Assembly: GCF_020215705.1 (NCBI RefSeq)
Contig: NZ_JAIWNB010000007.1
Span: 186,001-250,000 of the forward strand
DNA from: Nonomuraea aurantiaca
GTDB taxonomy: Bacteria; Actinomycetota; Actinomycetes; Streptosporangiales; Streptosporangiaceae
Direction of reading: 5' to 3'
DNA: 64,000 bases
The notes beneath the pieces were generated by a model. It saw only the letters and a list, made by a program, of their open reading frames with translations, did no database searches and was not told where the DNA came from. Below, in pieces: positions 9,801-17,704 of the stretch. Positions within the stretch are counted from its first letter, which is position 1; the number at the start of each line of letters is the position of its first letter. Position numbers and translations under genes: made by a program.

Positions 9801-10031
9801 GTCGAGGGCGAGCAGGCGGCCGTCGGGCGAGGGCGCGACGGCGAAGTCGGTGCCGGAGGCGACGGCTGTCCTACCGGTGTTTCCCGCCGCACCGGCTCTC
9901 GCCGGTGCGGCCGGGGTGAGCACGGCGGCGAGGGCGGCACCGCCGCCCGCCAAGACGGCCCGGCGGGACGGGCGTGACATTGATCCGGAGGTGGAGCTGA
10001 ACGCGTCGGGAGGAACCGGCGAATGGGACAT
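6855..10031 (-). CDS. Secreted PD40 beta-propeller / amidohydrolase fusion
   Basis: 1058 residues from ATG 10031; an in-frame ATG at 9980 (MSRPSRRAVLAGG) is an alternative. The N-terminus has a twin-arginine signal, SRRAVLAGGGAALAAVLTP, ending near ARA. Residues ~60-600 contain repeated WSPDG / FSPDGR blades, the PD40 (TolB-like) propeller signature. Residues ~640-1030 are a metal-dependent amidohydrolase domain: FVMPGLIDIHHHR gives the first metal histidines, and HYHYPAIAMGG, TAGTDAPIDHLG and the C-terminal GRIAKGMYADLAIIDGDPL are typical. It resembles secreted imidazolonepropionase/prolidase-like amidohydrolases. It converges on the RidA gene. Substrate unknown. Confidence 0.85.
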   Translation of the reverse strand: MSHSPVPPDAFSSTSGSMSRPSRRAVLAGGGAALAAVLTPAAPARAGAAGNTGRTAVASGTDFAVAPSPDGRLLALDLLGVLWVCSASGGTARRLTSDLYDIAQPDWSPDGSTIVFQSYRDGVFNLWTIRSDGSAIKQLTTGPYDHREPRYSPDGRTIAYSSDAGGSYGIHLLDVATGATRVLTDTSAEEYEPAWSPDGRKIAFVVADTRIDVIEVATGTRGTAVTVPAGQVIHQPSWLPNGTDLAYHLFHSGANDLAGTAGTLVTGEEVFPFRARFAPDGRYYYTSAGTIKVRRLNSASAGTIGFTAALTTTTPKYKKRVRVFDEPGSFPVVGIGSPAVSPDGSAIAFRALNDIYLMRVGGTPEPLFRDRWWKADPDFSPDGRQLAFVTDRTGTLNIWVRDLSTGADRQITRLTDSAALSVRWSPDGRELAYLDQDGALWVVDVSTGDIQKIFDATFEPGRPTWSPDGKTLALAAVVPYSRRYREGLSKILLVDRATGAGTYIDPAPHRSLQTRGDDGPVWSPDGTMLAFAMESLLWVLPVDKTGRPTGSARQVTREVSDAPVWAGGSATLLYLNEGRLKSVRLDGKPARSIPMRLTWRNDTGPDQVVIHAGRMWDGVSKSVVRDVDIIVRGQRIAAIEPHQDGRPGARIDARDRFVMPGLIDIHHHREMQGYAYGSRQGPLWLALGITTTRSPGSPAYHMVEERESVQSGARLAPRYLGTGEAIDGPRIYYNFMRPTYSHDQLLLELRRAAALDYDMMKCYVRLPVIWHKEVIDWAHRQGKPVSSHYHYPAIAMGGDQTEHVGATNRFGYSRTVTNVGSAYSDVISMFNASKMARTPTLFTSSTLYRDDTSLVTDERVRRLYPNWRMAALRATVTTAQTADPTAVQVIRTNLANQVAQLTAMIRGGGVVTAGTDAPIDHLGISLHMNLRAMVKYGLTPRETLTAATSTSGIYLGLPLGRIAKGMYADLAIIDGDPLSRIEDAANVTAVVVGGRHHTIEQLLAPYPSSSATTQATPAASAPSGKVKDRVPVHQSTASHWWNEPAELEAARVACCHDH

Positions 10032-10375
10032 CGGGGATTTCCACTCCACTATTCACGCATGGTCAGATAGTCATCGAGCTGACCCCTTCGAGGAAGGCGT
10101 CAGCGAACGGCTGAACGTGATGACGCGCTGTTCATGATCCGCGGCGAAATGCGTTGTCGGCCGGGATCCGTCCGGTTGATCATCGCCACCACCCGCCTGC
10201 CGGCGGCTCATTGCCGAGGCGGGCTGGTGTGCTCATTGAGGGCAGTGGGACCTGCTTGGCCAAAGTACGTGCATAGGAATGTGCATACGTTGGTCAACGG
10301 GATCGGTCAAGAGGAGCTGGTGGGACGGGATCGCTCCTCGTGAGCACCGGCATGGCAGGGTTTCGGCAGCAGGCG
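10032..10375. other. Intergenic stretch without a recognisable gene
   Basis: 344 bp between the starts and stops of two minus-strand genes. It must hold the promoter of the amidohydrolase gene at its right-hand part, but I see no convincing -35/-10 pair. Two copies of GTGCATA-like sequence occur around 10269-10286 (GTGCATAGGAATGTGCATAC). A weak GC-rich dyad lies near 10194-10224. No codon-like reading frame is supported here. Confidence 0.4.
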
Positions 10376-11224
10376 TTACAGCAGGGATCCGGCGAGCGGG
10401 ATGTTCTGTGTCCGCAGGGCGCCGGTGACCAGCCGGGCGATCCGCCGGGCGCCGTACGCCTCGAAGTGGGTGTGGTCGTTGCAGAAGAACTGTCCGACCG
10501 GCCCGGAGGTGTAGTCGCCGTTGTTGGGGCACAGGCCCAGGGAGTTGTAGTAGTCGACGCTGAGGGTCTGCAGGTCGATGACGGGCGAGCCGGTGGCGGC
10601 GCCGGCGGCGGTGGTCTGGGAGACGAAGCCGCGGTTCTTGACCGCGGTGCCGCCCGAGCAGGTGATGGCCGCGACGGCGGTGAGCAGGATCGGGTGAGCG
10701 CCGCGGGCCTGTGCCGCCTGGGCCATCATCGTCATCAGTGCCTGGTACCGGGCGGTGCCCACGTGGCGCGGGCAGGTCGTCGAGCTGTCGTTGATGCCGA
10801 ACTGGATGAACAGGTAGTCGCCGGCCTTCATGTTGGTGAGCATCTGCTGCCACCGGGAGGAGTAGGTGGTGGAGCTGAGGACGCACTCGCCGTTCGAGCC
10901 GATGGTGGAGGTCACGTTCCCCTCGTAGAGCCAGGTCTGGATGCTGCGCCCGGCGACGGCGAGGTTGTCGACCACGATGTTGCTGTGGAACAGCGAGTCG
11001 AACTCGGTGGCCCAGCCCACGGGGCAGGTGGCGCTGGGGTTGGCCATGGTCGAGTCGCCGGCCATCCAGACGGTGGTCGTCGCCATGGGGGCGGTCGCGG
11101 CCGCGTTGGCGACCCGGGCGTCGCACCCGGTCGCGCCGATCACGGTGGCCGAGGCGGGGGCCGGGGCGGCCAGCGACAGGGATGTCACCAGGGCAGTTAC
11201 GATGGATAAAAGGACCTTACGCAT
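10376..11224 (-). CDS. Secreted SGNH hydrolase, rhamnogalacturonan acetylesterase-like
   Basis: 282 residues from ATG 11224, preceded by a strong GAGGAG ribosome site. A Sec signal (MRKVLLSIVTALVTSLSLAA) ends near PASA. The SGNH blocks are in order: GDSTMANP (nucleophile Ser), NLAVAGRS (block II Gly), FGINDS (block III Asn) and DHTHF near the C-terminus (catalytic Asp and His). The block II form and DxTH(F) resemble the rhamnogalacturonan acetylesterase clade, which de-acetylates pectin backbones outside the cell. Cysteines suggest disulfides in the exported form. A palindromic LacI-type operator lies 38 bp upstream of the start, and a close variant precedes the GH127-like gene at 32 kb, supporting a plant polysaccharide role. 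Confidence 0.8.
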   Translation of the reverse strand: MRKVLLSIVTALVTSLSLAAPAPASATVIGATGCDARVANAAATAPMATTTVWMAGDSTMANPSATCPVGWATEFDSLFHSNIVVDNLAVAGRSIQTWLYEGNVTSTIGSNGECVLSSTTYSSRWQQMLTNMKAGDYLFIQFGINDSSTTCPRHVGTARYQALMTMMAQAAQARGAHPILLTAVAAITCSGGTAVKNRGFVSQTTAAGAATGSPVIDLQTLSVDYYNSLGLCPNNGDYTSGPVGQFFCNDHTHFEAYGARRIARLVTGALRTQNIPLAGSLL

Positions 11225-11535
11225 GGTTTCTCCTCTCACCCCAATGGCGGGAGGATCGAAGCTGTTAGCGCTAACAGTCGATCGAGTCATCCCTTTATGG
11301 GCCCATTGAGGGATGGCGGTGATGCCACAGAGCAAATATGACGCCGCCGAGGCTTGTCAATTCCGGTGTCAGCTTTCCGGCCTCCGCCGATAACGGCGGG
11401 CTTCTTATCGGGCATGGCCTCATTGAGGCGCTGGTGCAGGGCGATTTCCTCCGGGTTCGACGCCTTGCCGTGGACGAACGCGGTCCCCCCAGCGCCTTGG
11501 CCGCCGTCTGACTTCCCAGCCGACGTAGCGGAGAG
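11225..11535. other. Intergenic region with operator and an orphan coding-like stretch
   Basis: 311 bp between the esterase start and the ion-channel stop. The left part holds the esterase ribosome site and the LacI-type palindrome. On the minus strand from about 11532 to 11290 an uninterrupted frame begins just after a TGA and encodes phrases such as VHGKASNPEEIALHQRLNEA. It has no start codon and no ribosome site. It may be a gene remnant or chance high-GC openness. Confidence 0.3.
11262..11277. promoter_or_regulatory. Palindromic LacI-family-type operator
   Basis: Perfect 16-bp palindrome CTGTTAGCGCTAACAG centred on GC, 38 bp upstream of the SGNH esterase start. LacI-family regulators of sugar genes in actinobacteria bind palindromes with a central CG or GC of this shape. 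A 14-bp relative (TGGTAGCGCTAACA, 32164-32177) precedes the GH127-like gene. No LacI gene is present in this window, so the regulator must be encoded elsewhere. Confidence 0.75.
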
Positions 11536-13398
11536 TCAGTCTTCGGCGAGGACGATGACCAGGTCACGCGGGCCGAGCGTGACGGGGTCGGATTTGCCGG
11601 GGTTGAGCACCACGCCGTAGTTGGGCGGGGCGGTGGACTCGACCGTCAGCCGGTAGCCGATGGCGGTCTCGCCGCGGGCTCGGGCGGAGGCGATGACGGT
11701 GGCGAAGCTGACCGTCATCCCAGGGTGGATGTAGTCGGTCGCGGGCTTGAGGTAGATCTCCGAGCCGTCGGCGTCGAAGAGATAGCGGAACACCGCGCCC
11801 AGGTGCGGGTTCTCCGACAGCTGGGTCATCAGCAGGCTGATCAGCTTGGTGCCGACCACGAAGTCGTCGGCCTTGGTCACCTGGGCCAGGCGGCGGTTGC
11901 GGTCGTCGTTCATCTCGCTGACGATCGGGAAGCGCTGCCCGGTGCGGGATGCTATGTCGCGCAGGTGCAGCAGCGTCACCAGCGTGCGTGAATCCGCGTG
12001 CTGCGACTCCAGCCGGTCGTCGGCCAGCACGATGATGTGGTCGAACATCCCCGGCTCCAGCGACTCCAGCGTGATCCGGTCGGTGGTGTCGCACTCCTTG
12101 GCGTTCAGGGCCAGGTTGGGGAGCTCGAACGCGAGCTCGGATTCGTCGACGGCGGCGGCCACGTTCAGGATCGAGCCGGGTGCCACGTACTGGTCGAGCT
12201 CGGCGACGATTTTCGGGGCGCGGCTGTTCCAGCCGAGCATCAGTGTGCGTTCCGGAGGCGCGGCCTCGCGGGCGGGATGGGTGATCGCCTGCTCGACGAT
12301 GGGCGGGAAGCCGCGGACGAGCCGGACGGTGGAGTCGTCCTCGGCGATCACGATCATCTGGTCACCCGCCATGACCTGGGTCTCCATGGGCGGGTTCAGG
12401 ACCACCGAGCCGTCGCCGCGCCGGATCCCGATCAGCGAGGCGGTCTCGTACGCGAACAGCGCCTCCCCGTACGGGAAGCCGGTCAGCTTCGGCTCCGCCC
12501 GCATGTAGATCTCGTCGCCGCCGAAGTCCAGCAGATCGGTGACCACCACCGACAGGCCCGACTGGCGGGAGGTCTGCACGATGAGCCGGGCGGCGATGTC
12601 GTCGGCGTCGACCACCTGCGCGTGCCCGTTGGCGGCCAGTTCGACCGCGACGCGGTTGCCGGTGTCGGTCACCGCGGCGATGATCGGCGGCCGGCGGCGG
12701 CGCCAGTTGCGGTTGGTCAGACCGAGGAGCGTCTTGACGACGTGCGCGTCCGGATCGTCACCCGCCGGGGAGAGGACGATGACGGACCGGGCGGTGTCCA
12801 GGCTGAGCAGGTCGAGATCGGTCGGTTCTGTGGTGCTGCCGCTGCGTACGACGACGCGGGTCTTGCCGGTGCCGCCGACGCGCGCACGCAGTTCCTCCTC
12901 CATCTCCAGCTTGTCGCCGTCGCCGAGGATGGCGATGCAGGACTTGGCCTCGCTGGCGTTGGCCTCGACCAGCTCGGGAACGATCGTGAAAACCTGATCC
13001 GACCAGCCGATCAGCACCGTGTGGCCGGACTCGACGATGCGGGACCGGCCCTTGCGCAACTCGGTCAGCTTGTTGTCCAAGCCGGTGGTGAGCACGCCGA
13101 CCAGGCTGGAGACGATGAGCAGGCCGCCGATCGTGACGGCGAACCCGAGGATCGTGAAGATCGTGCTGCCCTCGTTGTCACCCGCCACGGTGCCCGGGTC
13201 CATGGCGCGCATGAGGCTGCCCCAGAGGGCGTCGTACCAGCTGTCGTGGACGTCGTTGTCGGCGAAGACTATGGACAGACCGGCGAAGATCACAACCATC
13301 ACGACGGTGACGAGTGCGAGCCAGCCGATGAGGGCGGGCGTGCCCTTCGACATGCTGTTGTCGAACCGGTAGCGCAGACGTTCTCGTCGTGTGGCCAT
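11536..13398 (-). CDS. CASTOR/POLLUX-like RCK ion channel
   Basis: 620 residues. The N-terminus is cytoplasmic and basic, then two hydrophobic helices (about 22-46 and 83-106) bracket a short loop that contains the pore-like region around DALWGSLMRAMDPG. The rest (about 115-620) is cytoplasmic with two TrkA-N/RCK-like nucleotide-binding folds, for example TVLIGWSDQVFTIVPELVEA and TLMLGWNSRAPKIVAELDQY. This layout matches the CASTOR/POLLUX-related bacterial ion channels rather than classic TrkA. It would act in the cytoplasmic membrane in potassium or calcium handling. No strong ribosome site is seen upstream of ATG 13398. It appears monocistronic. Confidence 0.85.
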   Translation of the reverse strand: MATRRERLRYRFDNSMSKGTPALIGWLALVTVVMVVIFAGLSIVFADNDVHDSWYDALWGSLMRAMDPGTVAGDNEGSTIFTILGFAVTIGGLLIVSSLVGVLTTGLDNKLTELRKGRSRIVESGHTVLIGWSDQVFTIVPELVEANASEAKSCIAILGDGDKLEMEEELRARVGGTGKTRVVVRSGSTTEPTDLDLLSLDTARSVIVLSPAGDDPDAHVVKTLLGLTNRNWRRRRPPIIAAVTDTGNRVAVELAANGHAQVVDADDIAARLIVQTSRQSGLSVVVTDLLDFGGDEIYMRAEPKLTGFPYGEALFAYETASLIGIRRGDGSVVLNPPMETQVMAGDQMIVIAEDDSTVRLVRGFPPIVEQAITHPAREAAPPERTLMLGWNSRAPKIVAELDQYVAPGSILNVAAAVDESELAFELPNLALNAKECDTTDRITLESLEPGMFDHIIVLADDRLESQHADSRTLVTLLHLRDIASRTGQRFPIVSEMNDDRNRRLAQVTKADDFVVGTKLISLLMTQLSENPHLGAVFRYLFDADGSEIYLKPATDYIHPGMTVSFATVIASARARGETAIGYRLTVESTAPPNYGVVLNPGKSDPVTLGPRDLVIVLAED

Positions 13399-13547
13399 GA
13401 CCTAACCCATCGTTGGGGGCATCCTCTCGCCGGCGGCGGTAAGGGATGTACGAACGGTACCAATCGCCACAATTGTCCCCTTGCTTCTATGCCGTCGCTT
13501 GCATCTCGCCAACAAAGGAGCGATGTCCCGCCGGAGACAGGAGGGCG

Positions 13548-15008
13548 CTAGGTCTTCTTCTTGGCGGGCGCGCATGCCGAGTCCAGCGTGTCCAATCGGT
13601 CGGACTGCTGGGCGATCCGGCGTGGCGATCGCGTGGTGGTGGGCGTACTGGTGGGAGACGGGGTCGCGGCCTGGGCGCGGACCACCTTGCCGGAGCGTGC
13701 GATGGCGGCCCTCACCGCCTTGCGGATGCGCGGGTAGTCGGGATAGGCCGGGTTGTACGCGGGTGGTACGAAGTTCATCTTGGCCACCTTGGCGCCCTTG
13801 ACCTGCTGAGCGAGCGGCACCAGGTCCTGCAGCAGATCGCGCGGGATGTCGGTGCGGAAGGTCTCCTTGGCGGCCTTCGCCAACGCGTTGAACTTCAACA
13901 GCACGTTGCCCGGGTTGAGCTGGTTGAGCATGGCGCTCATCACGCACTGCTGGCGGAGCATGCGGGTGTGGTTGTCGGCGCCGGCGCAGGTGCTGCCCGG
14001 ATGGTCGCGGGCCCTGCCGTACCACAGGGCCTCGTTGCCGTCGAGGGTACGGGTGCCGGCCTTGACCACGCCGCCGTCGGAGCGGCCCACGCCGTAACAG
14101 ACGTCCTGCTCGACGTTGATGGTGACGCCGCCGAGAGCGTCGATCAGGCGTGCCACGCCCCACATGTTGACGAGCATGTAGTAGTCGATCTTGAGGCCCA
14201 GGATCTGGCCGAGCGTGCCCTTGACGGCCTCCGGGGCGCGTTCGGGGGAGTGGCCGGCGACCTCGGGATGCGTGTCGGCGTACGCCCAGACCGCGTTGAG
14301 CAGGTCGGCCGAGCCGCGGCCCTGCGCCGGCGGCAAATAGAAGTTCTTCGGCGGCGGGAACCGCCTGGCCAGCGCGGATCCCGGCGCGAACGGCGCGTTC
14401 TCCATTTCGCGCGGCAGCGCCAGAACCACGGAGTTGCCGGTGCGGACGTCGATGCTGACCACGTTGATGCTGTCGGTACGGATGCTCACGCCCTTGCGCG
14501 AGGCGGCGCCGTCCCCGCCCAGCAGCGCGATGTTGAGCCGATCGCGTCCCTGCCACGGGTTCCGATGATCGATCGGCTTGGACGGTGAGGACTTGAAGAC
14601 GCTGCCGATCGCGTCGTCAGAGGTACGGGCGGTCGTGGCGGCCAGCCCGAAAGGCAGCGCCACGGTCACCGCCAGCACGCCCGCGACCGTGGCCGTACCG
14701 AGTTGTCCCCACTTGCCGAGCCGGGCAGGTCGCAGCACGATGTACGAGCTGATCACGACCCCGGCCCAGGCCAGCCCGGCTGCCACGCACAGCCCGGTGA
14801 GCACGGCCAGCCAGGTCGGATCGAGCAACAGGCCGGCCAGCGCGTTACGGTTGATCAGCGCGATCACGGCACCGATCAGCAGCACGCCGAAAATACCCAT
14901 CATGATCATGCCGGTACGCTTGCGGCCCGCCCGCAGGTGCACGATGCCCGGCACGACGACCGAGGCGAGTGTCCAGCCGATCACGGATGGAGCAGTCCAC
15001 CTGCGCAT
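13548..15008 (-). CDS. LytR-CpsA-Psr (LCP) family glycopolymer ligase
   Basis: 486 residues from ATG 15008 (MRRWTAPSV), chosen over longer frames because GGGGGAGG precedes it at ideal distance. The first ~150 residues hold four or so membrane helices (for example IMMGIFGVLLIGAVIALI). This is more than the single helix of classical LCP proteins, so it is a polytopic variant. The extracellular LCP domain starts near residue 160 with DRLNIALLGGDG, then RTDSINVVSIDV (the conserved Arg/Asp of the phospho-lipid site) and LIDALGGVTINVEQDV. LCP enzymes transfer wall teichoic acid, arabinogalactan or other glycopolymers onto peptidoglycan. The C-terminal tail after ~450 is basic and low in complexity. 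Confidence 0.85.
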   Translation of the reverse strand: MRRWTAPSVIGWTLASVVVPGIVHLRAGRKRTGMIMMGIFGVLLIGAVIALINRNALAGLLLDPTWLAVLTGLCVAAGLAWAGVVISSYIVLRPARLGKWGQLGTATVAGVLAVTVALPFGLAATTARTSDDAIGSVFKSSPSKPIDHRNPWQGRDRLNIALLGGDGAASRKGVSIRTDSINVVSIDVRTGNSVVLALPREMENAPFAPGSALARRFPPPKNFYLPPAQGRGSADLLNAVWAYADTHPEVAGHSPERAPEAVKGTLGQILGLKIDYYMLVNMWGVARLIDALGGVTINVEQDVCYGVGRSDGGVVKAGTRTLDGNEALWYGRARDHPGSTCAGADNHTRMLRQQCVMSAMLNQLNPGNVLLKFNALAKAAKETFRTDIPRDLLQDLVPLAQQVKGAKVAKMNFVPPAYNPAYPDYPRIRKAVRAAIARSGKVVRAQAATPSPTSTPTTTRSPRRIAQQSDRLDTLDSACAPAKKKT

Positions 15009-15128
15009 CCAACCTCCCCCATAGGCAAAATTTGCCTCATTGCGCAGGGAATGTAGCAAATCCCCTCGCTTGGGGTGACGTACTCGATCAATGGACCTCT
15101 GGCGCGACGGGCTGCCGGGACGCGATTT

Positions 15129-15183
15129 CGGCGGCTGCGCCGAGGCGCAGCCGCCGAACGGCCACGGGCACAACCCGTGGCCG
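15129..15183. terminator. Two tandem hairpins downstream of the small membrane protein gene
   Basis: Two back-to-back perfect inverted repeats: 12-bp arms at 15129-15140 and 15145-15156 with a 4-nt loop, then 10-bp arms at 15159-15168 and 15174-15183 with loop CACAA. They begin 8 bp past the stop of the minus-strand gene ending at 15191. There is no T-tract, as is common for actinobacterial intrinsic terminators. A role as terminator for that gene, insulating the LCP gene, is the simplest reading. Confidence 0.65.
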
Positions 15184-15190
15184 GGACGCG

Positions 15191-15460
15191 CTATCTGCCG
15201 CGTCTGCCGTACATGCCGACTGTCAGCGAGACGCCCAGCGCGGCCAGGGCGACCTGGATGCCGAGCTCGATCCAGTCGATGCCGCGGGTGTCGGCCACGC
15301 CGAGCGCGGCGGCGAGGGCGGTGCCCACGAGCGCCGCGACGACGCCGATCACGATGGTCAGCCAGATGGGGATGCGCTGGCGTCCGGGGACGACGAGCCG
15401 TCCCAGCGCGCCGATGACGATGCCGATGATGAGTCCGGAGATGATGCCGGTGACTTCCAT
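15191..15460 (-). CDS. GlsB/YeaQ/YmgE-type small membrane protein
   Basis: 89 residues with three predicted membrane helices and glycine zippers: IISGLIIGIVIGALGRLVVPG, then IPIWLTIVIGVVAALVGTALA, then a C-terminal helix ending in YGRRGR. This is the transglycosylase-associated (GlsB/YeaQ) family, small stress-linked integral membrane proteins of unclear mechanism; the family name does not imply enzyme activity. ATG 15460 has GGGAG at about 8 nt. It stands alone between the LCP gene and the LysR gene. Confidence 0.8.
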   Translation of the reverse strand: MEVTGIISGLIIGIVIGALGRLVVPGRQRIPIWLTIVIGVVAALVGTALAAALGVADTRGIDWIELGIQVALAALGVSLTVGMYGRRGR

Positions 15461-15558
15461 ACTGAGACTCCCGATGGGTCGGCGATCTGTCCGGGCAACG
15501 AACCACCTCCTGGAGAGGGTTCCTCAATCGGTGGGCGCGGTGGGCGGCCTTCTTCGCC

Positions 15559-16452
15559 CTAGGTGTAATGACCGCAGACGATTCGCTGGACGGCGGAGAC
15601 GGCGCGGATGAGGTGGGGTTCGGCGCGGTCGGCCCGATGGGCGACCGCCAGGTCGACGGCCGCGGGAGGGGTCAGCGGTCGGAAGGCGACGCCTTCCAAT
15701 GCGAGGGCCGTCACCGGTTCGGGGACGACGGCCGCGCCGAGCCCGCCCGCGACCAGCGTGATCAGGGTGGAGGTCTCGCCGACCTCGTGACGGATCCGGG
15801 GCTCGACGCCGGCATCGCGGAACAGCCCGAGGACGACGTCGTACATCACCGAGCGGCGGTCCGCGGAATGGACGATGAGGCCGGTGTCCGTCAGGTCGGT
15901 GATCGCCACCTGCCGCTGGGCGGCCAGAGGACCCTCAGCGGGTACCGCGACGACGAGCCGCTCCCGTCGCAGCGGCAGAACAGTGAGCGAGAGATCGGCG
16001 ATCGGCGGGCGCAGCAGCGCCACGTCGATCGCGCCGGTCCGCAGCGCGGCCACCTGGTCGGGCACCAGCATCTCGCCGCGGAAGGAGAAGTCGACGCCCG
16101 GCAGCTCGTGGGACAGGCCGCGGGAGAGCGCGGGCAGCAGGCTGTAGGTCGCCGAGCCCACGCAGCCGATCGCGAGATGGCCGACCGCGCCGGCCGCGAT
16201 CCGGCGGGCCTCGTGTGCCGCCTCGTCCACCGCGTCGAGGATCCGGCGGGCCCGGGCCAGGTAGTCGCGGCCCGCGTCGGTGAGGCCGACCCGGCGCGTG
16301 GTCCGATGGAGGAGTTCCACGCCCAGATCGTCCTCGAGCCGGCGGATCGCCTGCGACAGAGGTGGCTGGGCCATGTGGAGCCGCTCGGCGGCACGCCCGA
16401 AGTGAAGCTCCTCGGCGACGGCCACGAAGTACCGCAGATGACGCAGATCCAT
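15559..16452 (-). CDS. LysR-family regulator of the adjacent beta-ketoadipate-type genes
   Basis: 297 residues. The N-terminal winged helix-turn-helix is canonical (LRYFVAVAEELHFGRAAERL, QPPLSQAIRRLEDDLG), followed by the periplasmic-binding-like effector domain. The sequence style is that of BenM/CatM/CatR-type regulators of aromatic degradation, which respond to muconate or beta-ketoadipate. It is divergent from the thiolase gene over a 70-bp gap that contains a perfect TTGATA/TATCAA dyad. Activation of the thiolase/CoA-transferase operon plus autoregulation is inferred from this arrangement. Confidence 0.85.
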   Translation of the reverse strand: MDLRHLRYFVAVAEELHFGRAAERLHMAQPPLSQAIRRLEDDLGVELLHRTTRRVGLTDAGRDYLARARRILDAVDEAAHEARRIAAGAVGHLAIGCVGSATYSLLPALSRGLSHELPGVDFSFRGEMLVPDQVAALRTGAIDVALLRPPIADLSLTVLPLRRERLVVAVPAEGPLAAQRQVAITDLTDTGLIVHSADRRSVMYDVVLGLFRDAGVEPRIRHEVGETSTLITLVAGGLGAAVVPEPVTALALEGVAFRPLTPPAAVDLAVAHRADRAEPHLIRAVSAVQRIVCGHYT

Positions 16453-16480
16453 AGGTGTCGCGTCTCAATAGGGCTGAATA

Positions 16481-16522
16481 TTGATATTTCACAGTATCAA
16501 GCTCGGTCCTTAGCCTTGAGAC
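16481..16522 (+). promoter_or_regulatory. LysR-type operator overlapping a leaderless promoter for the thiolase gene
   Basis: The dyad TTGATA-N8-TATCAA spans 16481-16500. Overlapping it is a plausible promoter: -35 TTCACA at 16488-16493, a 17-bp spacer, -10 TAGCCT at 16511-16516, then six bases to the ATG at 16523. That geometry predicts transcription starting at or next to the start codon, a leaderless mRNA, and no Shine-Dalgarno is present. The dyad covering the -35 fits LysR control. Confidence 0.6.
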
Positions 16523-17704
16523 ATGGCCTGCTACCTCTACTCCGCCGTCCGGACCCCCTTCGGCCGGTTCAACGGCGCCCTGTCAGACGTACGGCCGGAC
16601 GACCTGTCGGCGCGCGTCATCACCGGGCTCCTGGACCGGGTGCCGGAGCTCGACCCGGCCGCGATCGACGAGGTCGTCTGGGGTAACGCCAACGGCGCGG
16701 GAGAGGACAACCGCAACGTCGGCCGGATGGCCGCCCTGCTCGCCGGGCTGCCGACCAGCGTGCCGGGCACCACCGTCAACCGGCTGTGCGGCTCCAGCCT
16801 CGACGCGGCGATGATCGGCTCCCGCGCGATCGAGACCGGCGACGCCGACATCGTCCTGGCCGGCGGAGTCGAGTCGATGACCCGCGCGCCCTGGGTGCTG
16901 CCCAAGCCGTCCAGAGGCTTCCCGCCCGGCGACCTCACCGCGGTCTCGACGACGCTCGGCTGGCGACTGGTGAACCCCCGCATGCCCAAGGAGTGGACCG
17001 TCTCGCTCGGTGAGGCCAACGAGCAACTCCGCGAGAAGCACGCCGTCACGCGGGAGCGGCAGGACGCCTTCGCCCTGCGCTCCCACCGGCTGGCCACGGC
17101 CGCCTGGGCCGAGGGCTTCTACGACAACCTGGCCGTCCCCGCCGGAGGGCTGGCCCGCGACGAGGGCGTCCGCTCCGACTCCTCGCCCGAACAACTCGCC
17201 GCACTCAAACCGAGCTTCCGCCCAGACGGCACCATCACCGCCGGCAACGCCTCGCCGCTCAGCGACGGCGCCTCCGCCCTCCTGCTCGGCTCGCCCGCCG
17301 CCGCGGATCGGCTCGGCATCGAACCGCTCGCCCGCATCGCGGGTCGTGGCGCCTCCGCGCTCGATCCGCAGGAGTTCGGGTACGCCCCCGTCGAGGCCGC
17401 CGAACGTGCCCTCGCCCGCGCCGGAATCGGCTGGGACCAGGTCGGCGCGGTCGAACTCAACGAGGCCTTCGCCGTACAGTCGCTCGTGTGCGTCGACGCC
17501 TGGGGCATCGACCCGGAGATCGTCAACACCCGGGGCGGCGCGATCGCGATCGGTCATCCGCTCGGCGCCAGCGGCGGCCGCGTCCTCGGCACCCTCGCCG
17601 GGGTGCTGCGGGAGCGCCGCGAGCGGTGGGGTGTCGCCGCGATCTGCATCGGCGTCGGCCAGGGCCTGGCCGTGGTCCTGGAGAACCTGGCGGTGGCAGC
17701 GTGA
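16523..17704 (+). CDS. pcaF: Thiolase, probable 3-oxoadipyl-CoA thiolase
   Basis: 393 residues, the normal thiolase length, all catalytic parts present: nucleophile Cys89 in NRLCGSSLDAAM, His345 in AIGHPLGASGG, and Cys375 in CIGVGQG. Thiolases of this type cleave beta-ketoadipyl-CoA to acetyl-CoA and succinyl-CoA in aromatic catabolism. Context drives the specificity call: the next two genes are the two subunits of a 3-oxoacid CoA transferase, each overlapping or abutting the previous gene, and a BenM-like LysR gene is divergent. The earlier steps (pcaHGBDC or cat genes) are not in this window. Acetyl-CoA C-acetyltransferase is the alternative. Confidence 0.8.
   Translation: MACYLYSAVRTPFGRFNGALSDVRPDDLSARVITGLLDRVPELDPAAIDEVVWGNANGAGEDNRNVGRMAALLAGLPTSVPGTTVNRLCGSSLDAAMIGSRAIETGDADIVLAGGVESMTRAPWVLPKPSRGFPPGDLTAVSTTLGWRLVNPRMPKEWTVSLGEANEQLREKHAVTRERQDAFALRSHRLATAAWAEGFYDNLAVPAGGLARDEGVRSDSSPEQLAALKPSFRPDGTITAGNASPLSDGASALLLGSPAAADRLGIEPLARIAGRGASALDPQEFGYAPVEAAERALARAGIGWDQVGAVELNEAFAVQSLVCVDAWGIDPEIVNTRGGAIAIGHPLGASGGRVLGTLAGVLRERRERWGVAAICIGVGQGLAVVLENLAVAA

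Noticed and set aside
10134..10343. 69-codon plus-strand frame in the gap upstream of the amidohydrolase gene
   Set aside because: No ribosome site or family signal; composition not protein-like.
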